From the IMG/VR virus record IMGVR_UViG_3300021519_000047, positions 1-28,975 of that record: a stretch of DNA of 28,975 nt. One strand, written 5' to 3'. Below are positions 1 to 6,964 of the stretch, piece after piece (position 1 is the stretch's first letter; every line of letters starts with the position of its first letter). Position numbers and translations under genes: made by a program. The notes below the pieces were generated by a model. That model did no database searches and was not told the DNA's origin. It saw nothing but the letters and a program-made list of their open reading frames with translations. This DNA is from a virus.

Positions 1-90
1 TTTGTTGATATTAATATGTTGCATCAAACTATTGTTAATACTATCATACAACTATATTATACAATGTGTAGGTATTTAACCCAAATTGCG

Positions 91-109
91 AAATAATAGT
101 GTATTATTT
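91..109. other. AT-only inverted repeat downstream of the leftward gene
   Basis: Perfect 8-base arms (AAATAATA and TATTATTT) are separated by GTG. The repeat lies 17 bases beyond the stop codon of the leftward gene at 126-605. It could be a weak transcription end or a protein site. The stem has no G-C pair, so a strong intrinsic terminator is unlikely. Nothing else is recognisable in bases 1-125. Confidence 0.35.
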
Positions 110-125
110 TGCAGATAGCGGGAGA

Positions 126-605
126 TTACCCTTTAATATCTAAGTTATTCGGGTAACACTTAGGACGATTACCACAAAAAAAGTATTTCGGATTAATCCA
201 GTAAACGACATTAGGATATGCAGCAGTAGGGCAAATTAACTCCATATCCCACAATTCAGTGAGCGCACCCTTTACTGTATTTATGCTTTTAATGCCATTC
301 TTTTGCATATACAGCCCACGATCAAACACAAACCAATCCCGACCCACCTCCAAATGATGGATAATAAACAGAAACAAACATTTACCCGCTGGAGATAGCT
401 TGTAAATCAATTCTTTTGCACCTTCGGCATAATATACCTTAACATACTGTTGCCGTTCAATATGGTAAACCTTTTGCACCTTAACACCATCAGCAGCTAA
501 AATATACTTATGCACATCAGTTACCTCACTAACTGGAATAACTAATTTACCAATAAATATATTCTTCGTTAACTTACTTTCGTCTATTTCAGGTTTGAAT
601 TTCAT
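126..605 (-). CDS. RepL-like winged-helix protein (putative replication or regulatory protein)
   Basis: This 159-residue protein is the only long leftward gene at this end. The C-terminal half reads like a winged helix-turn-helix: a helix around GKCLFLFIIHHL, a recognition-helix segment SINTVKGALTELWDMELI, then a wing and the ending YWINPKYFFCGNR. That ending resembles the 'INP-x-FF-x-G(D/N)R' signature of plasmid RepL-type replication proteins and related phage regulators. The family link is from memory and only partial. I chose the ATG at 605; a TTG at 609-611 would add two residues. It is divergent from the late genes across a 346-base control region, the usual place for a replication or regulatory gene. 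It could instead be a transcription factor for the late promoters; the sequence alone does not decide. Confidence 0.72.
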   Translation of the reverse strand: MKFKPEIDESKLTKNIFIGKLVIPVSEVTDVHKYILAADGVKVQKVYHIERQQYVKVYYAEGAKELIYKLSPAGKCLFLFIIHHLEVGRDWFVFDRGLYMQKNGIKSINTVKGALTELWDMELICPTAAYPNVVYWINPKYFFCGNRPKCYPNNLDIKG

Positions 606-678
606 TGACAAAGGAATGAATTACTAAGGTACGTTAAAATAATGACACCACCAAAAACCCACCAAATGCAAGCTAGTA

Positions 679-791
679 AAGCAATACAGCCGATTTTAAC
701 ACAAACTTTATAACGTCCTATACTACTAATGACGTTACAAAAAAATGTACAAAATCAGCTACAAATCAATACAGGCAAGCAATACAGCCGA
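679..791. repeat. 15-base direct repeat pair in the divergent region
   Basis: AAGCAATACAGCCGA occurs at 679-693 and again at 777-791. A degenerate third copy (ATCAATACAGGCAA) lies just before the second, at about 765-778. No coding sequence was found across 606-951. The region otherwise holds an inverted repeat (711-737) and the terS control site. The repeats could be iterons for the adjacent RepL-like protein or operator copies; both are inferences. Confidence 0.5.
711..737. repeat. Inverted repeat TAACGTC-N13-GACGTTA
   Basis: The 7-base arms TAACGTC (711-717) and GACGTTA (731-737) are perfect inverted copies with a 13-base spacer. The arm centres are 20 bases apart, about two helical turns, which suits a dimeric DNA-binding protein. 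The site lies between the two copies of the 15-base direct repeat. Its function is unknown. Confidence 0.4.
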
Positions 792-873
792 AAAACAGAC
801 TTAAAATAAATTGACGGCTACAATACAAAAACCCCACCACAAAAAAACATTTGGTTATATCATTTACATAAAA

Positions 874-927
874 TTAGACCAACCTAATAAATTTATTTTG
901 CCATATCAACATAATTTACTACATTTG
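874..927 (+). promoter_or_regulatory. Late control site A: TTAG-N6-CTAA operator plus Bacteroidetes promoter, for terS
   Basis: TTAG (874-877), six bases, CTAA (884-887), nine bases, then TTTG (897-900), 19 bases and TACATTTG (920-927). The last two elements match the Bacteroidetes -33/-7 pattern TTTG-N19/20-TAnnTTTG. Transcription would start about 20 bases before the terS ATG at 952. The same layout recurs before the portal, capsid and fibre-region genes. Confidence 0.8.
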
Positions 928-951
928 TATCTAATAAAAATATAATATCCA

Positions 952-1425
952 ATGGCTACCGAATATAGTGAGGAAATTGTAGATAAGATATTTAGCGAAC
1001 TTGCAAATACTACAAAGGGACTAGCTAAGATATGCAAGGAAAATAATATTTCTGCACCTAAGTTTAGAGAATGGATTGTAGCAGATAAAGAAACGGGGAA
1101 TAAATACGCCCATGCCCGAAGTTTACAGATTGAAAACATGGAAGAACAGGTAATGGCATTAGGGGATGAATTAGCGTTAGCGATGGCGGGCAAGGCTATA
1201 GACTCTGATACTGGCGACACTGTCATTATTGATGCTCAAATGGCATCTGCTCACGTTTCTTTGTGTCGGGTTCGTATTGATTCGTTAAAATGGATTTTGT
1301 CTAAACTTGCACCTAAGAAGTACGGTGATAAGTTAGACGTTACATCAGACAATAAGCCGGTTAATGTGGCGTTGAGTGTTGCAGATGCTAAGGCGATAAG
1401 CGATAAGCTGAATAGTGAGGTGTAG
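952..1425 (+). CDS. terS: Terminase small subunit
   Basis: This 157-residue protein recognises phage DNA for packaging with the large subunit encoded downstream. The N-terminus (about residues 5-50) is a helix-turn-helix-like segment in which the residues GLAKICKENNISAPKF, followed by a tryptophan, resemble the DNA-binding domain of phage small terminases. The middle is helical. The C-terminal motif KWILSKLAPKKYGDK (about residues 118-132) is the hallmark 'W-x-x-(S/A)-K-L-x-P-K-x-Y-G' of many small terminases. Length is normal for the family. The ATG at 952 sits about 20 bases from the predicted transcription start of control site A. Unusually, about 1.6 kb of small genes separates it from terL. 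Confidence 0.88.
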   Translation: MATEYSEEIVDKIFSELANTTKGLAKICKENNISAPKFREWIVADKETGNKYAHARSLQIENMEEQVMALGDELALAMAGKAIDSDTGDTVIIDAQMASAHVSLCRVRIDSLKWILSKLAPKKYGDKLDVTSDNKPVNVALSVADAKAISDKLNSEV

Positions 1426-1431
1426 TAATAG

Positions 1432-1447
1432 TGTTCCATGTGGAACA
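1432..1447. promoter_or_regulatory. parS-like 16-base palindrome
   Basis: TGTTCCATGTGGAACA has perfect 7-base arms around TG. It differs by one base (T for C at position 8) from TGTTCCACGTGGAACA, a palindromic variant of the bacterial chromosomal parS site bound by ParB. Against the general consensus TGTTNCACGTGAAACA it has two differences. It starts 7 bases after the terS stop codon. It may bind host ParB or an unrelated regulator; no ParA or ParB gene is in the window. Confidence 0.5.
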
Positions 1448-1478
1448 TATTGTATATATCATTAACAATCAACACTTT

Positions 1479-1637
1479 ATGAGTTACTTTGTAACGTACA
1501 CAGACCCTGCATTTAAAGGATTCAAGCCACAGCAGGACTATATTAGCCTGTTTCTTGCCGGATGCCTGGCAGATGAACCGATTAACGGCATAATGCAGGT
1601 GCATAACATACTACTTTACCAACACAGCAACAACTAA
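1479..1637 (+). CDS. Small hypothetical protein
   Basis: 52 residues from the ATG at 1479. The reading frame opens at a GTG at 1431, but that longer version would begin inside the parS-like palindrome and encode its arms, so I prefer the ATG. The protein begins MSYFVTYTDPAFKGFKPQQD and has no motif I recognise. It is followed after 12 bases by another small gene on the same strand. It lies in the accessory block between the two terminase subunits. Coding status is likely but not certain. Confidence 0.5.
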   Translation: MSYFVTYTDPAFKGFKPQQDYISLFLAGCLADEPINGIMQVHNILLYQHSNN

Positions 1638-1649
1638 ATACCACAACAT

Positions 1650-1805
1650 ATGTACCAAGTAGCAGACAGCACACATAACGGGCATGAGCAGGAGATTAAA
1701 GAGCCTGAACAGACCAACCCGACACCAATCACTGCCATAGATTACACCTTACGGGACGGGATACCCGTTATCGCAGACCCAATGAGTATTATAGATGGGG
1801 AATAA
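1650..1805 (+). CDS. Small acidic hypothetical protein
   Basis: 51 residues from the ATG at 1650, beginning MYQVADSTHNGHEQEIKEPE and ending in TAA at 1803-1805. The chain is hydrophilic and acidic, with a proline-rich middle and the ending DPMSIIDGE. I do not recognise a family. Its compact spacing behind the previous small gene (12 bases) and sensible composition support translation. Confidence 0.5.
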   Translation: MYQVADSTHNGHEQEIKEPEQTNPTPITAIDYTLRDGIPVIADPMSIIDGE

Positions 1806-1821
1806 AGGCACTTTTAAGGCG

Positions 1822-1856
1822 ATTGTAGGCTATTGTATACGTTTGACCTACATTTG
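1822..1856 (+). promoter_or_regulatory. Possible Bacteroidetes promoter with two overlapping-region -7 boxes
   Basis: Two matches to the -7 box TAnnTTTG lie 11 bases apart: TACGTTTG (1838-1845) and TACATTTG (1849-1856). The nearest upstream -33-like element is ATTG at 1822-1825, 23 bases before the second box, at the long end of the allowed spacing. The TTAG-N6-CTAA operator is absent. A transcript from here would carry a long leader before the gene at 2016, so the small accessory genes may be expressed separately from the late operon. Confidence 0.4.
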
Positions 1857-2015
1857 CACTCATGCAGGCACATTTGAACACCTACACCCCGTTTATTAGC
1901 ATGATACGAGTATTGACCCCCATACACCCCCTTTTATTTACGACATGCGGGTATATCCTCCCTTCCCCAAGTTCGACTAATTTCAGGATGTTAACTTTCA
2001 TTAAGACAATTTGCT

Positions 2016-2186
2016 ATGTATAAAATAAAGGTGGGTGATTTAGTGAGGTTAAGGGTTGGCAAGCGTGAATGTGTTGTTAGTTGTGTTGAGGGTGAAGTTA
2101 TTACGGTGTTGTGGTGTAGTCTGAAGGGTGAGGTTATAGAGAGGCAGTATTTGGCGGGTAGTTTGGTGGTTGTGAAGGCGTGTTAG
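2016..2186 (+). CDS. YodC/DUF2158-like small protein
   Basis: 56 residues. The pattern K-V-G-D-L-V-R-L-(6 to 10 residues)-V-V-x-V-E-G-x-x-I-T-V-L-W, followed by a charged strand and an LAGSLVVV ending, matches the small beta-barrel proteins of the YodC/DUF2158 type ('FKVGDVVxLKSGGPxMTV...CxWF...L'). Their function is not established. The gene's strong use of GTG, GGT and TTG codons resembles the next small gene but not the structural genes, suggesting an accessory origin. Start at the ATG in 2016-2018; it is too short to be found by long-frame searches. Confidence 0.65.
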   Translation: MYKIKVGDLVRLRVGKRECVVSCVEGEVITVLWCSLKGEVIERQYLAGSLVVVKAC

Positions 2187-2240
2187 TGTAACAAAAACGT
2201 AAGTATGGTAATAACTTCTGTAACATGCAAAATTAAGTTT

Positions 2241-2345
2241 ATGCGGATTATTAAGAGGATTGCGATGTGGTTTGGTGGCGGGTCTGTTGTTGTGTTTCGG
2301 CGTGAACGGGTTTATGGTAGTGAATATTCGGGGGAGTATATGTAA
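2241..2345 (+). CDS. Possible very small basic protein
   Basis: 34 codons from ATG to TAA, encoding a basic chain (MRIIKRIAMWFGGGSVVVF, then RRERVYGSEYSGEYM). It shares the G/T-rich composition of the YodC-like gene upstream, which hints that the two arrived together. No family is recognised. The shortness makes chance a real alternative. Confidence 0.3.
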   Translation: MRIIKRIAMWFGGGSVVVFRRERVYGSEYSGEYM

Positions 2346-2379
2346 CTTTGGGTATTATTAACCACTAAAAGCGCATAGC

Positions 2380-2754
2380 ATGGAAAGACAGGAGGGTTAC
2401 TACTGGGTTACATTACCTAACAATGAAACAAGGATAGCAGAATATATTAAATATTCAACAGGTAATGGCTATTTCCAACTTACAGGCATAGAGGATAGTT
2501 ATAGCGATGCAGACTTTATCTCTATCAACCCAACCCGCATACCTTCGCCCGATGAGGTTGATAAACATAGGATAATCAAAAACGATACTACTGCATGTGT
2601 TGGCTATGCACCATATGAGATTGAAGAAATATTCACGCTCGAAACTGGTATTGAAATATTTGCGTGTTACAACAGGTCGGGAGATGAGACAGTATATGTA
2701 GGTGTTAAGAATCAGGAATATACGCCACCTTTGAAAGTTCACCAAATGGACTAA
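2380..2754 (+). CDS. Hypothetical protein with a YYWV small beta domain
   Basis: 124 residues. The N-terminus (EGYYWVTLPNNETRIAEYI, then a short strand and an acidic turn) resembles small beta-sheet proteins common in phages ('EGYYWVK...W..A.Y'), whose role is unknown. The C-terminal half has no recognised motif. It lies in the accessory block before terL, with an AT-rich gap of 48 bases to the next gene. Confidence 0.65.
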   Translation: MERQEGYYWVTLPNNETRIAEYIKYSTGNGYFQLTGIEDSYSDADFISINPTRIPSPDEVDKHRIIKNDTTACVGYAPYEIEEIFTLETGIEIFACYNRSGDETVYVGVKNQEYTPPLKVHQMD

Positions 2755-2802
2755 TAAAAAAAATTTTCAAAAAATTTCACAAGTTTTAGAACTGTTTAGA
2801 TT

Positions 2803-3045
2803 ATGAACATTTTTGAGGAAAAGGTATTTAAGGCTTATACTAAATTAAGTCAATCTCTACTTCATAGTAGCATATTGCAAGGCACTAGTAATTTTGTTCA
2901 TGATAATACTAAAGGGACTTTTAAAAATAGGCAATCTTTTTACCCGATAAAAGAACCATATAACCCAATTAAACCAAGCGATTTGCCATTGGATAAATTA
3001 CTTGAATTACGTCCTGAATATCGGTATAATTTCAACAAAGAATAA
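2803..3045 (+). CDS. Hypothetical protein upstream of terL
   Basis: 80 residues, ending 5 bases before the terL ATG, so it is probably translationally coupled to terL. The first half is helical (about residues 1-25). The second half is proline-rich and ends with LDKLLELRPEYRYNF. No family recognised. The position immediately before the large terminase suggests a packaging accessory role, but nothing in the sequence proves it. Confidence 0.65.
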   Translation: MNIFEEKVFKAYTKLSQSLLHSSILQGTSNFVHDNTKGTFKNRQSFYPIKEPYNPIKPSDLPLDKLLELRPEYRYNFNKE

Positions 3046-3050
3046 AGTTA

Positions 3051-4511
3051 ATGGCTGAACCAACAAAAGAATATATTGAGCAGTTGTACATGAAGAAGGC
3101 TTTATGTATGACTGATTTTCTGTACTTTACTAGGTATTTTTTTCATGCTAGGTTTAAACCTGCGAAGTTTGTTGTTGGCGAACATCATAAAATCATATCT
3201 GATGCCTTGAATAAGGTATTGCGTGGGGAGATAACAAGGTTAATAATTAACATCGCCCCTCGATTCGGAAAAACCGAGATGGCTGTTGTAAATTTTATTG
3301 CGGCGGGTATTGCTATTAATCCTGCGGCAAAATTCATTCACCTTTCGTATTCTGATGATTTGGCGTTGTTGAATAGTGATTATGCTAAAGAAATCACACA
3401 ATTGCCTGAATATCAGGAGTTGTTTCCCGAAGTGCAGATAAGGAAAAATCGTGATAGCAAGAAGATTTGGAACACTACTAAGGGGGGCGGTCTTTATGCT
3501 ACTTCTGCGGGTGGTCAGGTAACGGGGTTCGGTGCGGGTCTTGTTGGGTCTGCAACTGCTGATGAAGATAAAGAAATGAAGTCCTTTTTTGCCGAAAGCG
3601 GGGATTTATTTGGCGGTGCGTTGATTATTGACGACCCGATAAAGCCTGATGATGCCGATAATGAAAAAGAGAGGGAACGTGTAAATAATCGGTGGGAAAG
3701 TACCATTAAAAACCGTATAAATAACCGCAAAACGCCTATTGTTATCATTATGCAAAGACTGCATGAACGGGATTTATGCGGGTATTTGCTTGAAGATAAT
3801 AAGGAAAATTGGACAGTCGTATCGCTACCTTGCATAAAGGAAGATGGTACAGCCTTATGGGCTTTCAAGCATACATTAGCCGAACTTGAAACAATGCGTG
3901 AATCAAACCAAATAGTTTTTGACCGTCAGTACATGCAAAGACCTATGCCGATTGAAGGGCGTTTGTACAAGACGTTCAAGACTTACGATGTCTTACCACC
4001 CGATTGCGGTATAGTGAAATGTGTTATTGATACAGCAGATACGGGTAAGGACTACCTATGTTCTATTGTGTACATGCCTACTATTGCGGGGTATTATGTG
4101 TTGGATATTTACTACACCCCGCAGGGAATGGAAACAACAGAAGGGGAAACGGCAAAACAGCTTACTAAATACGAAGTCAACTTAGCTAGGATTGAAAGTA
4201 ATAACGGTGGCAGGGGATTTGCCCGTAATGTGGAACGTATTTGTCGTGAAATGGGTAATACAAGTACGGCTATTGAGTGGTTTCACCAACGGGATAATAA
4301 GGACGTGAGGATATTTACTAAGGCGGCTGATGTGCAAAATATGATTTACTACCCTGCTAATTGGGAAAAAATGTTCCCGAAGTTCGCTAGGGATGTGCAG
4401 GGTTATATGGCGGCTGGCGGTAATTCGCATGATGACGCTTGCGATTGTTTGACCTTAATTGTCGAGAATGAAGAAAACTTAGGATGGGACATGATTAGTG
4501 TAGAAAGGTAA
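3051..4511 (+). CDS. terL: Terminase large subunit
   Basis: The 486-residue packaging motor and headful or end-cutting nuclease. The ATPase domain has Walker A at residues 69-75 (APRFGKT) and Walker B LIIDDP at 191-196. A serine/aspartate-containing strand HLSYSDD lies at 97-103, as in this terminase family. The C-terminal RNase H-fold nuclease has its acidic residues at D327 (VIDTADTGKD), E382 (RIESNNGG) and D461/D462 (HDDACD). Both enzymatic domains therefore look intact. Relative to the usual 'G-x-G...GGALIIDDP' spacing there is an added acidic stretch of about 20 residues (169-188) just before Walker B. The domain order fits the TIGR01630-type putative large terminases. It acts with the small subunit (952-1425) and the portal (4591-6327). 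Confidence 0.95.
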   Translation: MAEPTKEYIEQLYMKKALCMTDFLYFTRYFFHARFKPAKFVVGEHHKIISDALNKVLRGEITRLIINIAPRFGKTEMAVVNFIAAGIAINPAAKFIHLSYSDDLALLNSDYAKEITQLPEYQELFPEVQIRKNRDSKKIWNTTKGGGLYATSAGGQVTGFGAGLVGSATADEDKEMKSFFAESGDLFGGALIIDDPIKPDDADNEKERERVNNRWESTIKNRINNRKTPIVIIMQRLHERDLCGYLLEDNKENWTVVSLPCIKEDGTALWAFKHTLAELETMRESNQIVFDRQYMQRPMPIEGRLYKTFKTYDVLPPDCGIVKCVIDTADTGKDYLCSIVYMPTIAGYYVLDIYYTPQGMETTEGETAKQLTKYEVNLARIESNNGGRGFARNVERICREMGNTSTAIEWFHQRDNKDVRIFTKAADVQNMIYYPANWEKMFPKFARDVQGYMAAGGNSHDDACDCLTLIVENEENLGWDMISVER

Positions 4512-4526
4512 GTCTAAAAATAAAAG

Positions 4527-4581
4527 TTAGACACGCCTAATAAAAAATATTTGGTTTATACAAATAACAATATTAGTTTTG
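4527..4581 (+). promoter_or_regulatory. Late control site B: TTAG-N6-CTAA operator plus Bacteroidetes promoter, for portal
   Basis: TTAG (4527-4530), six bases, CTAA (4537-4540), nine bases, TTTG (4550-4553), 20 bases and TAGTTTTG (4574-4581). The portal ATG at 4591 is only nine bases after the -7 box, so this mRNA would be almost leaderless. That is consistent with a host that does not depend on Shine-Dalgarno sequences. Confidence 0.8.
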
Positions 4582-4590
4582 TGAAATAGT

Positions 4591-6327
4591 ATGATACTGC
4601 CATTACAGGAACAAGCGGATAAAAGCCTTAGTATTACGTCTATCCTTCGGGACAGACCTAATAAACTGTATGTTCAGGAAATACAGAAGTATGATGCCCA
4701 TTGTACTATGCACATGACGGGCAAAGGACTTGATAAGGCTATTACTAAGTTCGATTACTATGAGGATTCCCGATTGCTCAAATTGAGGCAGTTATATTCC
4801 CCTTCTAACGAAGATTTCTATTCACGACTACATAGACCAATTGACAAGATATTTACGGCTAAAGGCGGTTCTACCAACTATAATATTGATGGTGAAAAGA
4901 AACAACAGCTAAAGAATATTTTATCAAACGTCAAAGACCATTATTCTATCCGCAAGTGGATTGAAACGTACTTTATGCCAGCTTATTGGTATGACCCGAT
5001 GGGTATTATAATGATGGAGGTAGGCGATGCTGAAACATACCCTACTTACAAATGCGTTCAGACGGTTTACGATATGCCAAAGCCTCATGGTCGTATGTTT
5101 GAGTATCTTGTATTCAAGACCGATAGGAAGGTGGGTAACGGTGATGGCACAGCGGTTGGTTCTGCCCCTACTATGCAGAACTTTCAGGATGTAAATAAGT
5201 CCTTAGATACAGGGCAAAGCGGTTACTATCGTGTTATTGATGATGCCTACGATTATCTTATTCTATGGAATAACGGTCAGGCAACAATAATTCAAGATGA
5301 AACATACCCTAACTACTTCGGCTACGTTCCTGCGGTAACAGCATCTAACATTTGGGATAATGTGCGTGAATTTTACGTTTCCCCCGATAACAATACTTTG
5401 GGTATAGCAGACCAACATTTGCGCAGTCGTTCAGTGTTGGTTATGTTTGAATTGCATCATGGTTTCCCGTTGAATTGGATGTATGTAGGCAAGTGTCCTA
5501 CTTGTCAGGGAATGGGTAAACGTCAGGGTGCAGATTGTCCTAGTTGTAACGGTAGTGGTAAAGACAGTAAGAAAGATGTTTCAAAACTTATGCTATTGCC
5601 ATACCCCGTTAATAAGGATATGCCAGTGGTTACAGTACCGGGCGGAACGGTGGAAACAGCTATTGATAGTTGGCAGGAAATGAAATCTACGGTTGACCGC
5701 CAGTATCGTGAGGCTCACTATTGTACATGGGGTACGCACCAATTAGAAGATAGTAGCCAAGAAACTGCAACAGGCAGGTTTATAGACGTTCAGCCAGTTA
5801 ATGACAGGCTATGTAAATATTCAGATGCCTGCGAGTGGATTGAAAAGTGGATTACAAATAGAATCGGGGAGTTCAATTTCCCTAATGATTATAAAGGTTG
5901 TGAAATCAACTATGGTAGGCGTTTCCTTATTGAATCTCCCGATGAGATATGGAATAAGTTGCAGTTAGCTATTGCCAATGGCAAGACTAATTACAGTTCG
6001 CTGAAAAATATTTACATGCAGTGGGTGGATAGCGAGTATAGCGGTGATGAAGTTACGAGGCTACGGCTAGTAATGGAGTTCCGTTTAGACCCTGCACCAT
6101 TTATGAGCATTGAACAGGCGCAAATAGCATTTGTTGAGCCGAAACAGTATGCCGCAAAGCTATTTTACAGTCAGTGGCTTGAATCGTTGCCCGAAAATTG
6201 GTTTATGACGTATAGTTATGAAAGGTTGATTATTATGCGTGATGCGTATGCTGATAGTAAAATAGGCGAGATTGACCCGAAACGACTTGCACCACCTGAA
6301 CCAAAACAACAAACTCAATTAAACTAA
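4591..6327 (+). CDS. Portal protein with a DnaJ-like zinc motif
   Basis: 578 residues. This would form the ring at the capsid vertex through which DNA passes and on which the terminase docks. The identification rests on position directly after terL, length, and overall features: an N-terminal arm, a large mixed core, and a C-terminal helical region with a PAPFMSIEQAQ-like segment. Unusually, residues 302-309 and 316-323 are two consecutive CxxCxGxG motifs (CPTCQGMG and CPSCNGSG), the zinc-binding repeat of DnaJ/Hsp40. They probably bind one zinc ion. The motif lies between a hydrophobic strand (FPLNWMYVG) and a segment ending LMLLPYPV, so it is inserted into the core rather than appended. Six bases separate this gene from the ferritin-like gene. 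Confidence 0.82.
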   Translation: MILPLQEQADKSLSITSILRDRPNKLYVQEIQKYDAHCTMHMTGKGLDKAITKFDYYEDSRLLKLRQLYSPSNEDFYSRLHRPIDKIFTAKGGSTNYNIDGEKKQQLKNILSNVKDHYSIRKWIETYFMPAYWYDPMGIIMMEVGDAETYPTYKCVQTVYDMPKPHGRMFEYLVFKTDRKVGNGDGTAVGSAPTMQNFQDVNKSLDTGQSGYYRVIDDAYDYLILWNNGQATIIQDETYPNYFGYVPAVTASNIWDNVREFYVSPDNNTLGIADQHLRSRSVLVMFELHHGFPLNWMYVGKCPTCQGMGKRQGADCPSCNGSGKDSKKDVSKLMLLPYPVNKDMPVVTVPGGTVETAIDSWQEMKSTVDRQYREAHYCTWGTHQLEDSSQETATGRFIDVQPVNDRLCKYSDACEWIEKWITNRIGEFNFPNDYKGCEINYGRRFLIESPDEIWNKLQLAIANGKTNYSSLKNIYMQWVDSEYSGDEVTRLRLVMEFRLDPAPFMSIEQAQIAFVEPKQYAAKLFYSQWLESLPENWFMTYSYERLIIMRDAYADSKIGEIDPKRLAPPEPKQQTQLN

Positions 6328-6332
6328 GTTAT

Positions 6333-6815
6333 ATGGAAATGCAGACTTTGCCAAGTGAGGTAATAAAGTTGATTAATGAAAGGATTTATAACGAATTGTA
6401 TGCACAACGTTATTACCTTGCTGCGTCTAATTTTTGTAAACTTAATGGCTTTGACGTTGCTGCTGAATTTTACTTAGCCGAATCTGTTGATGAAGGCGTA
6501 CACGCTAAGATATTACAAGACCATTTAGTAGGGTGGAATACAATGCCCGAACTTCCCACAATCAACACCCCCGAAATCGGTAGCACACTCAATGAAGTTA
6601 CCGAAGGTGCGTATCAAATGGAATACGATTTACTTAAACTATATGAGGAAACAATGGATGCGGTTGAAGATTACACAGCCTGCGAAGTATTTTTTATACA
6701 GTTCATTAATATCCAAAATCAATCTGTTATTGAGTATGCTGATAAGCTGAAAAAGTTAGAAGGCATTACGGATATATTCCAGTTACGCATGATGGAAAAA
6801 AAGGTGTTCAAATAA
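6333..6815 (+). CDS. Ferritin-like di-iron protein
   Basis: 160 residues, the length of bacterial ferritin (FtnA). Aligned by eye with E. coli FtnA, helix A matches (LINERIYNELYAQ) and carries E21 in the place of ligand E17. Helix B carries D53, E54 and H57 for E49, E50 and H53 (VDEGVH against EEMTH). Helix C carries E97 for E94 (YQMEYD). The loop after helix B keeps the PxINT motif (LPTINTP). Helix D is altered: the region of ligands Q127 and E130 reads IQNQSVIE, so site B may be incomplete and the third (C) site appears lost. Expected activity would be ferrous iron oxidation or storage, but cage formation is untested. It lies 5 bases after the portal stop, inside the head operon, so it is probably a virion or assembly component. 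Confidence 0.8.
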   Translation: MEMQTLPSEVIKLINERIYNELYAQRYYLAASNFCKLNGFDVAAEFYLAESVDEGVHAKILQDHLVGWNTMPELPTINTPEIGSTLNEVTEGAYQMEYDLLKLYEETMDAVEDYTACEVFFIQFINIQNQSVIEYADKLKKLEGITDIFQLRMMEKKVFK

Positions 6816-6817
6816 CT

Positions 6818-6958
6818 ATGCCAAAGTCTAAGGTTATTGCCGATAAAGCCGTTTTAATAGCGGCTTACAATAAACTATTTGCCAAATGGACTAATGCAAA
6901 AGGGGCAAAGAAAGCTGAATTATGGTTAGAACTTGAAAAACTTAACGAAAAAATCTAA
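6818..6958 (+). CDS. Small helical hypothetical protein
   Basis: 46 residues from the ATG at 6818, two bases after the ferritin-like gene. The chain MPKSKVIADKAVLIAAYNKL continues as a lysine- and alanine-rich helix and ends LWLELEKLNEKI. It is probably a single amphipathic helix or helical hairpin. Tight spacing on both sides supports it as a true operon member. No family recognised. Confidence 0.65.
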   Translation: MPKSKVIADKAVLIAAYNKLFAKWTNAKGAKKAELWLELEKLNEKI

Positions 6959-6964
6959 AACTAT

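Noticed and set aside
1431-1478. GTG-initiated N-terminal extension of the small gene at 1479
   Set aside because: It would start at the edge of the parS-like palindrome and simply translate its arms (MFHVEH). The downstream ATG is a more natural start.
1862-2023. 53-codon rightward frame starting six bases after a -7 box
   Set aside because: Composition (Thr, Pro and Ile rich, no charged pattern) is not protein-like, and it overlaps the start of the better-supported YodC-like gene at 2016.
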